DNA from: Corynebacterium sp. sy039
GTDB lineage: Bacteria; Actinomycetota; Actinomycetes; Mycobacteriales; Mycobacteriaceae
DNA: 64,000 bases
NCBI RefSeq assembly: GCF_007904105.1
Contig: NZ_CP042325.1
Span: 558,001 to 622,000, forward strand
Direction: 5' to 3'
Below, piece after piece: positions 44,986 to 53,224 of the stretch (its first letter is position 1; each line of letters starts with the position of its first letter). A program made the translations under genes and the position numbers. Below the pieces are notes generated by a model, which searched no databases, was not told where the DNA came from, and saw nothing but the letters and a program-made list of their open reading frames with translations.

Positions 44986-45549
44986 AGTGTTCTGCTTTCC
45001 TGTCTGGAGGGGGTTCAATTTTCCTTTTTTGATGATGTGTTAAGTCTAGAACTAGAGATAGTCGATAGCGAAAAGTATGGGATAGTTATGCATAAATACT
45101 GAACCGTTGTGACCATATCGGGGGTATTGCTTGGGGTAGTAAGGCTGTCAGAGAAGACCGGGATAAAGCCACGGGAACTCTTGTAGTTTGTGTCACATTT
45201 TCTGCTACACTGTGCGATAAGTCTGTGACTATTTGTTCGCGATATTTCTCATAATTAAAGGTCAAGGCTTTGGATCTGGTTCCAAGTAAGACCAGAAGAA
45301 AATATGCTCCGTCGGCAAGCGGTCATGGATATAACTTCATATTTTTCTTCGCACCGCACTGTGTGCACCATGTGTGCAGTGCCAGAAAGGGGTGAGTATC
45401 TCTTATGAACTAGCCCTAATTTTAATCTGGTGAGAAAATAGGAAAAGTGCCTCAATATGTAAATGCGTGAATACGTATGTATTGCATACATTGTGTGTTG
45501 TTGAGGTGGATAACTTCGTTAGTTAAAAAACTGAACTGAAAGGGAAGTC
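44986..45549 (+). promoter_or_regulatory. serC-gltA intergenic region with RamA-like boxes
   Basis: 564 bp without a gene. GGGGGT (45120-45125) and TGGGGT (45132-45137) are two tandem RamA-type motifs 12 bp apart. TACACT at 45206-45211 is a candidate -10 about 70 bp later. This fits RamA activation of gltA known from C. glutamicum. The rest would be a long gltA leader. Confidence 0.5.
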
Positions 45550-46842
45550 ATGGCTACAGAGAACCAAGACAAAGCTGTTCTTCACTATCCTGGTGGCGAG
45601 TATGAGATGCCAATCATCAAATCCACAGAAGGTTATGATGGAGTAGCTCTTGGCAATATGCTTGCAGAAACCGGTCTTGTTACATTCGACCCAGGCTATG
45701 TAAGCACTGGTTCAGCAGAATCAAAGATTACTTTCATCGACGGTGATGCTGGTATTTTGCGCCACCGTGGCTATGACATCGCTGACCTTGCTAAGAACGC
45801 AACCTTTAATGAGGTTTCTTACCTACTTATCAAGGGTCATCTACCTACCACTGATGAGCTCCGCGCGTTCAATGAGGAAATTCGCCACCACACCTTGCTC
45901 GATGAAGATTTTAAGGCGCAATTTAGCATTTTCCCACGTAATGCTCACCCAATGAGTGTATTGGCGTCGTCAGTCAATATCCTTTCCACCTACTACCAAG
46001 ATCAACTTAACCCACTAGACGAAGAGCAGCTTGACAAAGCAACAGTACGTCTCTTGGCGAAGGTGCCAATGTTGGCAGCTTATGCATACCGCGCTTCTAA
46101 GGGTGCGCCGTTCATGTACCCAGACAATGCACTCAATGCACGTGAGAACTTCTTGCGCATGATGTTCGGTTACCCAACCGAGGACTATGAAGTAGATCCA
46201 GTTGTGTCCAAGGCACTCGATAAGCTATTGATCTTGCACGCTGACCACGAGCAGAACTGTTCTACTTCCACTGTTCGTATGATTGGTTCTGCACAGGCAA
46301 ATATGTTTGTTGCTATTGCCGGTGGTATCAATGCGTTGTCTGGTCCGCTTCACGGTGGTGCAAACCAGGCAGTGCTAGAGATGCTTGAAGAAATCAAGGC
46401 TAATGGTGGCGATGCTACTGACTTCATGACTCGCGTGAAGAATAAAGAAAAGGGTGTTCGCCTCATGGGATTCGGACACCGTGTGTACAAGAACTACGAT
46501 CCACGTGCAGCAATCGTCAAAGAAACCGCACATGAGATTCTTGAGCACCTCGGTGGCGATGAGTTGCTTGATCTTGCACTCAACCTAGAGGAAATTGCGC
46601 TTAACGACGACTACTTCGTTTCTCGTAAGCTCTATCCAAATGTGGACTTCTACACTGGTTTGATTTACCGCGCTATGGGCTTCCCAACCGATTTCTTCAC
46701 TGTATTGTTTGCAATTGGACGTCTACCAGGTTGGATTGCTCAGTACCGTGAGCAGCTTACTATGACCACAAAGATTAACCGTCCGCGCCAGATTTACACC
46801 GGCGAGGCATTGCGACCTGTTACCCCTCGTGAACAGCGCTAA
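45550..46842 (+). CDS. gltA: Citrate synthase
   Basis: Entry enzyme of the TCA cycle: acetyl-CoA + oxaloacetate to citrate. 430 residues, type II (hexameric) citrate synthase. Active-site segments are HADHEQNCSTSTVR, GPLHGGANQAVLEM (His) and FGHRVYKNYDPRA (His, then Asp region). AAAGGGAAG precedes the ATG. RamA-like boxes upstream and the strong terminator downstream suggest a monocistronic, regulated gene. Confidence 0.98.
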   Translation: MATENQDKAVLHYPGGEYEMPIIKSTEGYDGVALGNMLAETGLVTFDPGYVSTGSAESKITFIDGDAGILRHRGYDIADLAKNATFNEVSYLLIKGHLPTTDELRAFNEEIRHHTLLDEDFKAQFSIFPRNAHPMSVLASSVNILSTYYQDQLNPLDEEQLDKATVRLLAKVPMLAAYAYRASKGAPFMYPDNALNARENFLRMMFGYPTEDYEVDPVVSKALDKLLILHADHEQNCSTSTVRMIGSAQANMFVAIAGGINALSGPLHGGANQAVLEMLEEIKANGGDATDFMTRVKNKEKGVRLMGFGHRVYKNYDPRAAIVKETAHEILEHLGGDELLDLALNLEEIALNDDYFVSRKLYPNVDFYTGLIYRAMGFPTDFFTVLFAIGRLPGWIAQYREQLTMTTKINRPRQIYTGEALRPVTPREQR

Positions 46843-46903
46843 TACGGTATCACTGATTAGTTGATTTGTGTCATTAATCTCTAATTTTTAGGGTTGCCTT
46901 GGT

Positions 46904-46960
46904 AGTCCGAGCATATCTTTTCCCTCTAAAATGGTAAAGGTACGCTCGGACTTTTGTTTT
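46904..46960 (+). terminator. Terminator after gltA
   Basis: AGTCCGAGC and GCTCGGACT form a 9-bp stem with a long loop, followed by TTTTGTTTTTT. Confidence 0.85.
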
Positions 46961-47031
46961 TTATACCTCAAAATGATCAAATAATCGTCCGAATTTTCGT
47001 GAAAAACATACAGCAAGGAGTTGTGTGACGT

Positions 47032-47394
47032 ATGGAAAAGCCGCATATTGATAAACCTGAAGGTCCAGCACCAGAAGATATCGTTATCTACGATATCGTT
47101 GAAGGAGATGGTCCAGAGGCTCAACCTGGTGGCTTGGTAGAAGTGCACTATGTTGGTGTGGACTATGAAACCGGTGAAGAATTTGATTCTTCATGGGATC
47201 GTGGTCAAAGTATTGAATTTCCTTTAGCAGGTCTTATCGCTGGTTGGCAAGAGGGCATCCCTGGTATGAAGGTTGGCGGACGTCGCCAGCTTATCATTCC
47301 ACCAGAGGCGGCATACGGTCCAGCAGGTGGCGGTCATCGTTTATCTGGTCGTACGCTCATTTTCGTCATTGATCTTCTAGGTGTTGGCGCATAG
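47032..47394 (+). CDS. fkbA: FKBP-type peptidyl-prolyl isomerase
   Basis: A 120-residue single-domain FKBP that isomerises Xaa-Pro bonds. Conserved parts: VEVHYVGV, FDSSWDRG, IPGMKVGGRRQLIIPPEAAYG and LIFVIDLLGV. No signal peptide is seen, so it is cytosolic. AAGGAG precedes the start. It lies between gltA and accD3 as in C. glutamicum. Confidence 0.95.
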   Translation: MEKPHIDKPEGPAPEDIVIYDIVEGDGPEAQPGGLVEVHYVGVDYETGEEFDSSWDRGQSIEFPLAGLIAGWQEGIPGMKVGGRRQLIIPPEAAYGPAGGGHRLSGRTLIFVIDLLGVGA

Positions 47395-47423
47395 CAGGGC
47401 GTCGGTCGTTAAAGTAACCCATG

Positions 47424-47452
47424 AAAGGTGCAGCTACATTGGCTGCACCTTT
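47424..47452. terminator. Terminator between fkbA and accD3
   Basis: AAAGGTGCAGC and GCTGCACCTTT form an 11-bp stem with a 7-nt loop, between convergent genes. Confidence 0.85.
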
Positions 47453-47459
47453 AGCCTCT

Positions 47460-48998
47460 TTAGCGAGTAGCTAAAATATCCTCAACGAGTTTCTCGTAGC
47501 GGGCAAAACGCGCGCTGCGACCAACGCGTTGAGGATTTTCTTTAAGCATTTGGAGACAATCACGTAGGTGCTGCAGAACCATTTGTGCAAAAGTATGTAT
47601 CTCATCTGAACCATAATGTTCGCAATCCGGTTCCGGAATAATCTCGTCAACGATACCATGCTTATAGAGCGCCTGTGCCACAACGTGCTGCTCATCCATC
47701 ATCTCAGGAGCATGGGTGCTATCGCGGTACACAATAGCCGATGCACCCTCAGGCGGGAGCGGACTAAGCCAGCCATTGCTCATGCTCAGCGTACGATCGG
47801 CAGGTAATAGTGCAAGTGCACCACCGCCACAGCCCTGACCGAGAATAAGTGAAATAGTAGGCACATCTGCACTGACAAGATCGCCAAGGGTGGCAGCAAT
47901 GCAGCGCGCAATTCCAGATTCTTCGGCACTAGCAGATAGCTCAGCACCTGGAGTATCTACAACAGTAATAATCGGTAGATTGAGCTGCTTGGCTAAAGCA
48001 ATGCCGCGCCTGGCGCATTGCAGAGCTGCTGAATCTAATTCAGTGTGTGCGTGAGGGGGCTGAGCATGACGATCTTGAGCAATGATAACGACGCATTGAT
48101 CATCAATTCTGCTCAGCAGTACGCGGATAGCAGGAGAGGTGAGTCCGCTTTCGGTTCCGGAAAGAGCAATGATATTGTCGTCGCCAAGTGCTGCGAGTAT
48201 CTGGCTGATTCCTGGTCTGTCGATACGTCGAGTAGCACTGATTGCTGCCCAGGCATCTTTTGGTGGTGTGCTCTGCATCGGTGTGTAATGATGCGGTGCG
48301 GAAGAATGCGTTGTGGTGTTTTCTTGAGAGCCAAGAACAATCGTGGCAATTTTTTTAATCGAAAAGCGCAGTTCAGAAGGGGAAATAACACCGTCGATAA
48401 TGCCTTTATTTGCTAGATTCTCTGCTGTTTGCACTCCTTCTGGCAAGGACTTGCCAGTAACTGCTTCGACAGCACGCGGTCCTAAGAAACCGAGTAGCGC
48501 GCCAGGCTGGGCAAAAGTGAAATGCCCTGCAGCTCCCCACGATGCCATAACACCACCTGTGGTGGGGTGGCGTAGATAGACTAAATAAGGCAAATGAGCA
48601 TCCTTGTGCTTATAGATTGCTGCCGTAATGGATACCATGAGCACAAAGGCAGGGGTTCCTTCTTGCATACGAGTACCACCAGAGCTAGGCGAGATCAGCA
48701 GCGGCAGTTTTTCTGCAGTGGCACGGTGAATAGCGTCAATAATGCGTTGCGCGGTGGCAGCCCCGACGGATCCGCCCAGGAAATCAAACTCACTTAGCAC
48801 TAGAGCGACGCGTTGTCCAAACACTGTGCCTTCGCCTGTGATAACTGCTTCGTCATAACCGGTTTTTTCCTGAGCTTTTTCTAAAGAGCGAGCATAGCTT
48901 TCTGATATGCGACCATGCCGTACTGGCGTGGACCAGGAAATAAAGGAGTTTGGGTCTAGTACATCATTTATTAAGTCTTGGGCACGTGTGTGGTTCAT
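47460..48998 (-). CDS. accD3: Acyl-CoA carboxylase carboxyltransferase subunit AccD3-like
   Basis: A 512-residue protein with fused beta- and alpha-like carboxyltransferase halves (crotonase folds). Oxyanion motifs are SSGGTRMQEG in the first half and GQGCGGGALALLP in the second. It transfers CO2 from biotin of an AccBC subunit to an acyl-CoA, for fatty or mycolic acid precursor synthesis. Position next to fkbA and echA matches C. glutamicum accD3. An ATG seven codons upstream is an equally possible start; neither has a good ribosome binding site. Confidence 0.88.
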   Translation of the reverse strand: MNHTRAQDLINDVLDPNSFISWSTPVRHGRISESYARSLEKAQEKTGYDEAVITGEGTVFGQRVALVLSEFDFLGGSVGAATAQRIIDAIHRATAEKLPLLISPSSGGTRMQEGTPAFVLMVSITAAIYKHKDAHLPYLVYLRHPTTGGVMASWGAAGHFTFAQPGALLGFLGPRAVEAVTGKSLPEGVQTAENLANKGIIDGVISPSELRFSIKKIATIVLGSQENTTTHSSAPHHYTPMQSTPPKDAWAAISATRRIDRPGISQILAALGDDNIIALSGTESGLTSPAIRVLLSRIDDQCVVIIAQDRHAQPPHAHTELDSAALQCARRGIALAKQLNLPIITVVDTPGAELSASAEESGIARCIAATLGDLVSADVPTISLILGQGCGGGALALLPADRTLSMSNGWLSPLPPEGASAIVYRDSTHAPEMMDEQHVVAQALYKHGIVDEIIPEPDCEHYGSDEIHTFAQMVLQHLRDCLQMLKENPQRVGRSARFARYEKLVEDILATR

Positions 48999-49078
48999 AG
49001 TAATGACTGTAATGCCCATGAACGGAAAAGTTTTCGTTTTTGGCAGCGATTTTCCTGATAACAGTGTTCAATGGAAAT

Positions 49079-49906
49079 ATGACTGAAACGCTACCGCACA
49101 CTTTTGCTCATGACCAATATGCTGACCAATATGTTCGAGTTGAACAAAAAGGAAAAATTTTGCTCATCACTCTTGATCGTGATGAACAACGTAATGCCTT
49201 GAATGCACAGATGTGTCAGTGCATTGCTAACACTATTGAACGCGCCGGGGTGCGCGCACAGGAAGATGACTCCATAAGGCTTGTGGTGATTCGTGGCGCC
49301 GGGAAAGCATTTTGTGCTGGGGCAGATTTGGGATCGACCAAAGAGCAAGCCGCGACGAACAGCGGTGGTGTATATGGTGGAGGATTCCATGATGCTTTGT
49401 GGGCTATGTTGCGTGCTTGTGTCAATGCGCCGATTCCTGTTGTGGCAGATATTCATGGTCCCGCTGTTGGGGCTGGCAGTCAGCTGGCACTTGCTTGTGA
49501 TGTGCGTATCGTGGGGCAGCGGGCATGGTTTAAGGTTCCTGCTGCTGAACTGGGTTTTGCTTTAGATGCTTGGACGATTAATCGTGCGCGCGAGTTACTT
49601 GGTGGGGCTGTGGCTCGTAATATGTTGCTCGCTGCTACCACAATAAGTGCGCAGCAAGCAGTGGAAAGTGGTTTTGCTCTTGCTCAAGCCAGTGAGGAAG
49701 AAGCATGGGGGATCGTCGAAAAGCTCAGTGAACTTGCTCCGTTGGCGGTGGCGCAGCTTAAAGGAGTGCTGAATGCGGGCGATAGTTCTTATGCTTTCGA
49801 CGCCAACCAACAGGAAAAATACCAGCAATGTTGGGATAGCGCTGATGCTGCTGAGGCGAAGGCTGCGCGTAAAGAAAAACGAGCACCAGTTTTTGAGCGA
49901 CGCTAA
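49079..49906 (+). CDS. echA: Enoyl-CoA hydratase/isomerase family protein
   Basis: A 275-residue crotonase-fold enzyme. GAGKAFCAGADLGS and HGPAVGAGSQLALACDVRI supply the oxyanion-hole parts. It likely hydrates enoyl-CoA in fatty acid turnover. The ATG at MTETLPHTF is preferred; a frame runs 13 codons upstream but would nearly meet the divergent accD3. The substrate is not resolved, and the catalytic Glu pair cannot be assigned with certainty. Confidence 0.87.
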   Translation: MTETLPHTFAHDQYADQYVRVEQKGKILLITLDRDEQRNALNAQMCQCIANTIERAGVRAQEDDSIRLVVIRGAGKAFCAGADLGSTKEQAATNSGGVYGGGFHDALWAMLRACVNAPIPVVADIHGPAVGAGSQLALACDVRIVGQRAWFKVPAAELGFALDAWTINRARELLGGAVARNMLLAATTISAQQAVESGFALAQASEEEAWGIVEKLSELAPLAVAQLKGVLNAGDSSYAFDANQQEKYQQCWDSADAAEAKAARKEKRAPVFERR

Positions 49907-49916
49907 GTGCCCACGA

Positions 49917-49990
49917 AGGGGACAGGGGGCTAGGGGGTGGATTTGGTGCGAAGTTTGTGCAGCTAAAGTGGGTGAATGGGGGTAGGGGGC
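49917..49990 (+). promoter_or_regulatory. Cluster of RamA-like G-runs upstream of mctBC
   Basis: Within about 75 bp there are AGGGGAC, AGGGGGC, TAGGGGGTGG, then TGGGGGTAGGGGGC. RamA recognises such runs, and mctC is RamA-activated in C. glutamicum. The cluster ends about 170 bp before mctB. Confidence 0.55.
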
Positions 49991-50161
49991 ATTATTTTAA
50001 GTGGACATAACGCATTACGTCTTTGTAAAAATTTGTGAGGCAGGTAACTTTCTATAAGGTGAACGTGCTGTATGACATTTTTGAGCAAAAGTTCATCACG
50101 TCAAAGTGCATAGTGTGCACGCCTAGTCTTTCCATTATGTCCGCAAAAGAGAGGATCTGAT

Positions 50162-50506
50162 ATGAGTGCTGCTGCGCCAGACCCTACGCAACGTCATCAG
50201 CCCACGGCGCAAGAGTTCCGTGAGATGCAGACAAGTAAAGAGTTTGTTGATCTTAAGAAAACATTTCGAGCATTTGCGTTCCCTATGGCAATCGCATCTT
50301 TCCTTTGGTATGTGTGCTATGTGCTGACCGCAACCTTTGCATCGGATTTTATGGCGACACCAGTGTTTGGAACGGTAAATATCGGTTTCATCTTTGGTTG
50401 GGCACAATTCCTTACCACATTCATCATTACGTGGATCTACATCAAGTTTGCTAATAAGAATCTCGAACCGCGTGCTGCGATAATTCGTCAGAAGATGGAA
50501 GGCTAA
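50162..50506 (+). CDS. mctB: DUF485 membrane protein, MctB
   Basis: A 114-residue protein with two hydrophobic helices (about 39-60 and 72-97), as in DUF485 proteins that accompany ActP/MctC-type symporters. Its exact role is unknown, possibly stabilising the transporter. It begins with a Thr/Gln/Pro-rich cytoplasmic part. AGAGGATC precedes the ATG. mctC starts 3 bp after the stop. Confidence 0.9.
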   Translation: MSAAAPDPTQRHQPTAQEFREMQTSKEFVDLKKTFRAFAFPMAIASFLWYVCYVLTATFASDFMATPVFGTVNIGFIFGWAQFLTTFIITWIYIKFANKNLEPRAAIIRQKMEG

Positions 50507-50509
50507 GAC

Positions 50510-52153
50510 ATGATGACTACCTATCTTGCCGCAGGATCCTCTGCAAGTAACCCCATTCTTAACATTTGTGTATTTTTGGCATTCATCGTGGTCACGATGA
50601 CAGTTGTGCTTCGGGTCGGAAAGAGCACAAAAGAAGCCTCTGATTTCTATACCGGTGGTGGAAGTTTCTCCGGTCGTCAAAACGGTTTGGCTATCGCAGG
50701 TGATTACCTTTCTGCTGCCTCTTTCCTTGGTATCGTTGGCGCAATTGCGATCAATGGTTACGACGGCTTCTTGTACCTCATTGGCTTCTTCGTGGCATGG
50801 ATTGCCGCATTGCTTTTGGTGGCTGAACCATTGCGCAATGTGGGCCGGTTTACTATGGCTGATGTGCTTTCGTTCCGCCTAAAGCAAAAACCAGTGCGTG
50901 TTGCTGCAGCTTTTGGTACTTTGTTCGTTTCTTTGTTCTATCTCATTGCCCAAATGGCTGGTGCCGGTGCATTGGTTGCGGTGCTCCTTGACCTCCACGG
51001 ACGTCTTGCGCAATCCATTGTTGTTGCTGTGGTCGGTATTATCATGATTCTCTATGTGCTCATCGGTGGTATGAAGGGAACCACATATGTGCAGATGATT
51101 AAGGCGGTCTTGCTTGTTGGCGGTGCTTTAATCATGACTGTTCTTGTGTTTGTCATGGTAAAAGGTGGCTTCTCTTCACTATTAGATAAGGCTGTTATGA
51201 CGCATAGTGCTTCGGAATACCTTGCGCATAAAGGCTATGAGGCGTCTCAGATTCTTGAACCTGGTCTGAAGTACGGTAAGACTCTCACCACCAAGATTGA
51301 CTTTATCTCTTTGGGTATTTCCTTGGTGCTTGGTACTGCTGGTTTGCCACACGTGCTCATGCGGTTTTACACCGTGCCTACTGCTAAAGAGGCGCGTCGT
51401 TCAGTAACGTGGGCAATCGGAATCATCGGTGCGTTCTACCTTATGACTTTGGTTCTTGGTTATGGTGCGGCTGCTTTGGTTGGTCCAGATCGCATTTTGG
51501 CAGCACCTGGTGGGGCAAATTCTGCGGCACCATTGCTTGCTCTTGAGCTTGCTGGTCCAATTTTCATGGCGGCGATCTCGGCAGTAGCTTTTGCGACGGT
51601 ACTGGCCGTGGTTGCAGGTCTGGCGATTACTGCTTCTGCTTCAGTTGCGCATGATATTTATGACGCAGTGATTCGCGATGGTAAGTCTAGCGAGGAAGAG
51701 CAGGTTCGCGTTTCTCGGATCACAGTTATTGTGGTCGGTATCGCCTCGATTATTCTTGGCATTTTGGCGATGGAACAAAATGTTGCATTCCTAGTATCGC
51801 TGGCGTTTGCGATTGCTGCTTCCGCAAACTTGCCGACGATCCTTTACTCCCTTTACTGGAAGCGCTTTAATACCTTGGGAGCGGTAAGTTCTATCTATGC
51901 TGGTTTAGGGTCTGCGCTTGTTCTTATTTTCTTCTCGCCAGCAGTGTCGGGTGCGGAAACATCCATGTTCCCTCATGTTGATTTTGCGTGGTTCCCACTC
52001 ACTAGCCCTGGTTTAGTGTCTATCCCATTAGCATTCATCGCGGGTTATATCGGTACTCTCGTTGGAAAACCAGATAACCTCGACGATCTACAAGCTGAGA
52101 TGGAAGTACGGTCACTCACCGGTGTCGGTGTGGAGGCACCAGTAGATCACTAA
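50510..52153 (+). CDS. mctC: Monocarboxylate (acetate/pyruvate/propionate) symporter MctC
   Basis: A 547-residue sodium:solute symporter family protein with about 13 helices. SFSGRQNGLAIAGDYLSAAS and GTAGLPHVLMRFYTVP are typical of the ActP/MctC branch. MctC imports pyruvate, acetate and propionate. It follows mctB in an operon under RamA-like boxes. It fits functionally with RamA and gltA in this window. Confidence 0.93.
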   Translation: MMTTYLAAGSSASNPILNICVFLAFIVVTMTVVLRVGKSTKEASDFYTGGGSFSGRQNGLAIAGDYLSAASFLGIVGAIAINGYDGFLYLIGFFVAWIAALLLVAEPLRNVGRFTMADVLSFRLKQKPVRVAAAFGTLFVSLFYLIAQMAGAGALVAVLLDLHGRLAQSIVVAVVGIIMILYVLIGGMKGTTYVQMIKAVLLVGGALIMTVLVFVMVKGGFSSLLDKAVMTHSASEYLAHKGYEASQILEPGLKYGKTLTTKIDFISLGISLVLGTAGLPHVLMRFYTVPTAKEARRSVTWAIGIIGAFYLMTLVLGYGAAALVGPDRILAAPGGANSAAPLLALELAGPIFMAAISAVAFATVLAVVAGLAITASASVAHDIYDAVIRDGKSSEEEQVRVSRITVIVVGIASIILGILAMEQNVAFLVSLAFAIAASANLPTILYSLYWKRFNTLGAVSSIYAGLGSALVLIFFSPAVSGAETSMFPHVDFAWFPLTSPGLVSIPLAFIAGYIGTLVGKPDNLDDLQAEMEVRSLTGVGVEAPVDH

Positions 52154-52169
52154 GCTGTAGATATCGCTA

Positions 52170-52200
52170 AAACCCCAGTTCCTGTGTTGAACTGGGGTTT
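52170..52200. terminator. Terminator after mctC
   Basis: AAACCCCAGTT and AACTGGGGTTT form a perfect 11-bp stem with a 9-nt loop, between convergent genes. Confidence 0.88.
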
Positions 52201-52225
52201 GTTGATGCTAGGGGCGGATTGGGAG

Positions 52226-52972
52226 TTAAACCGGTAACCACTGACCCCAATCTTTGGCATAGACATTGTTGACATCTACAATAACGCCACCAACATTGCG
52301 CTGATAGTCAGCTACTTGATGGATGGTGACTCGAGGGTGAATAAGCCCACGAGAACCCCAATCATGTTGCCAGAAGAAACTGCCAAGACCATCGCGAATA
52401 GCCCAATCGATAGTGTTGTAATTTCCGTAGATCCCCAGTTGATAATTTGATTGTGCCAATAGCACATTAAATTGCTGCAAATAAGGACGGATGAGTGTGG
52501 TGTATTGTTCTCTGCTCGGGTTGTCGTCGATAGCGACGTAGATGGGGCGGTGCAGTGGACCACCTGCTTTGTGGTGAAAATCGATTGCTTGTGGAGCGTG
52601 TATAAGTGCGCCGGCTGCACCTGATTTCCAGTCTGCAGTCGCCTCTTTGCCGAATTGGTAAACCGAAGCGGTGGCTAGACCGAGGGCTGCATTGTTTTTG
52701 GTTTCGGTTAGGGTAACGGGTTTGCCGAGCATCCATGATTCAGTGCCGGGACGACGACCAGAAACATAACGAACCGTACCACTATGGCCAGCCGCTTTGA
52801 TGGCTTGTGCGTCTGGTACTCCAGCCGCAAAGTCAATGACAGTGCCCAGGATTTTATCTGGTGCTTGTGCCTGTGCATGAACGCGGGGCGACGTTGCGGC
52901 TAATGCTGCGCTGCTGCCAAGAGTAAAAGCCGATGCTTTGAGGAAACCTCGGCGATTAAGGTGCGGGGACAT
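52226..52972 (-). CDS. Tat-exported DUF1906 protein (Rv2525c-like, glycoside hydrolase-like fold)
   Basis: A 248-residue protein with a twin-arginine signal peptide (NRRGFLKASAFTLG..., cleavage probably near VHAQA). The mature domain has TVIDFAAGVPDAQAIKAAG and PIYVAIDDNPSREQ, matching DUF1906, a TIM-barrel related to glycoside hydrolase 25-like enzymes and to M. tuberculosis Rv2525c. AGGAG precedes the ATG chosen; the frame extends upstream without a good site. It may act on cell-wall glycans; activity is unproven. Confidence 0.87.
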   Translation of the reverse strand: MSPHLNRRGFLKASAFTLGSSAALAATSPRVHAQAQAPDKILGTVIDFAAGVPDAQAIKAAGHSGTVRYVSGRRPGTESWMLGKPVTLTETKNNAALGLATASVYQFGKEATADWKSGAAGALIHAPQAIDFHHKAGGPLHRPIYVAIDDNPSREQYTTLIRPYLQQFNVLLAQSNYQLGIYGNYNTIDWAIRDGLGSFFWQHDWGSRGLIHPRVTIHQVADYQRNVGGVIVDVNNVYAKDWGQWLPV

Positions 52973-53132
52973 AAAGACTCCTATGCTTCGATAATCTGGT
53001 GGTGGGCGATTACTTGAATGCCACAGAACATCAACAGTCACGTTAGTCTCATTGGTTATGTATTGCCACTTTGGTTGTTTTGGAGGTGGGGATGGCGAAG
53101 ATGTGTTCTGGCATATCTGGCGATTATATGGT

Positions 53133-53138
53133 TATGAT
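53133..53138 (+). promoter_or_regulatory. Candidate -10 of surface protein gene 1
   Basis: TATGAT in GGTTATGATG; the same element with similar flanks occurs before the second copy (54877-54882). The following ~90 bp, up to the start codons, are alike in both genes. No -35 is clear. Confidence 0.4.
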
Positions 53139-53224
53139 GAGAAAGGCTTTTAGGTTTTTCTCAGCTTTGTGTGGTTGAGGGGAATTGGGAAAGTGTTTTT
53201 GTTCTTTTTCCTAGGAGAGAAATA

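Noticed and set aside
45340..45400. GlxR site or hairpin in the gltA leader (CACTGTGTGCACCATGTG region)
   Set aside because: The arms are imperfect and spacing does not fit the TGTGA-N6-TCACA consensus.
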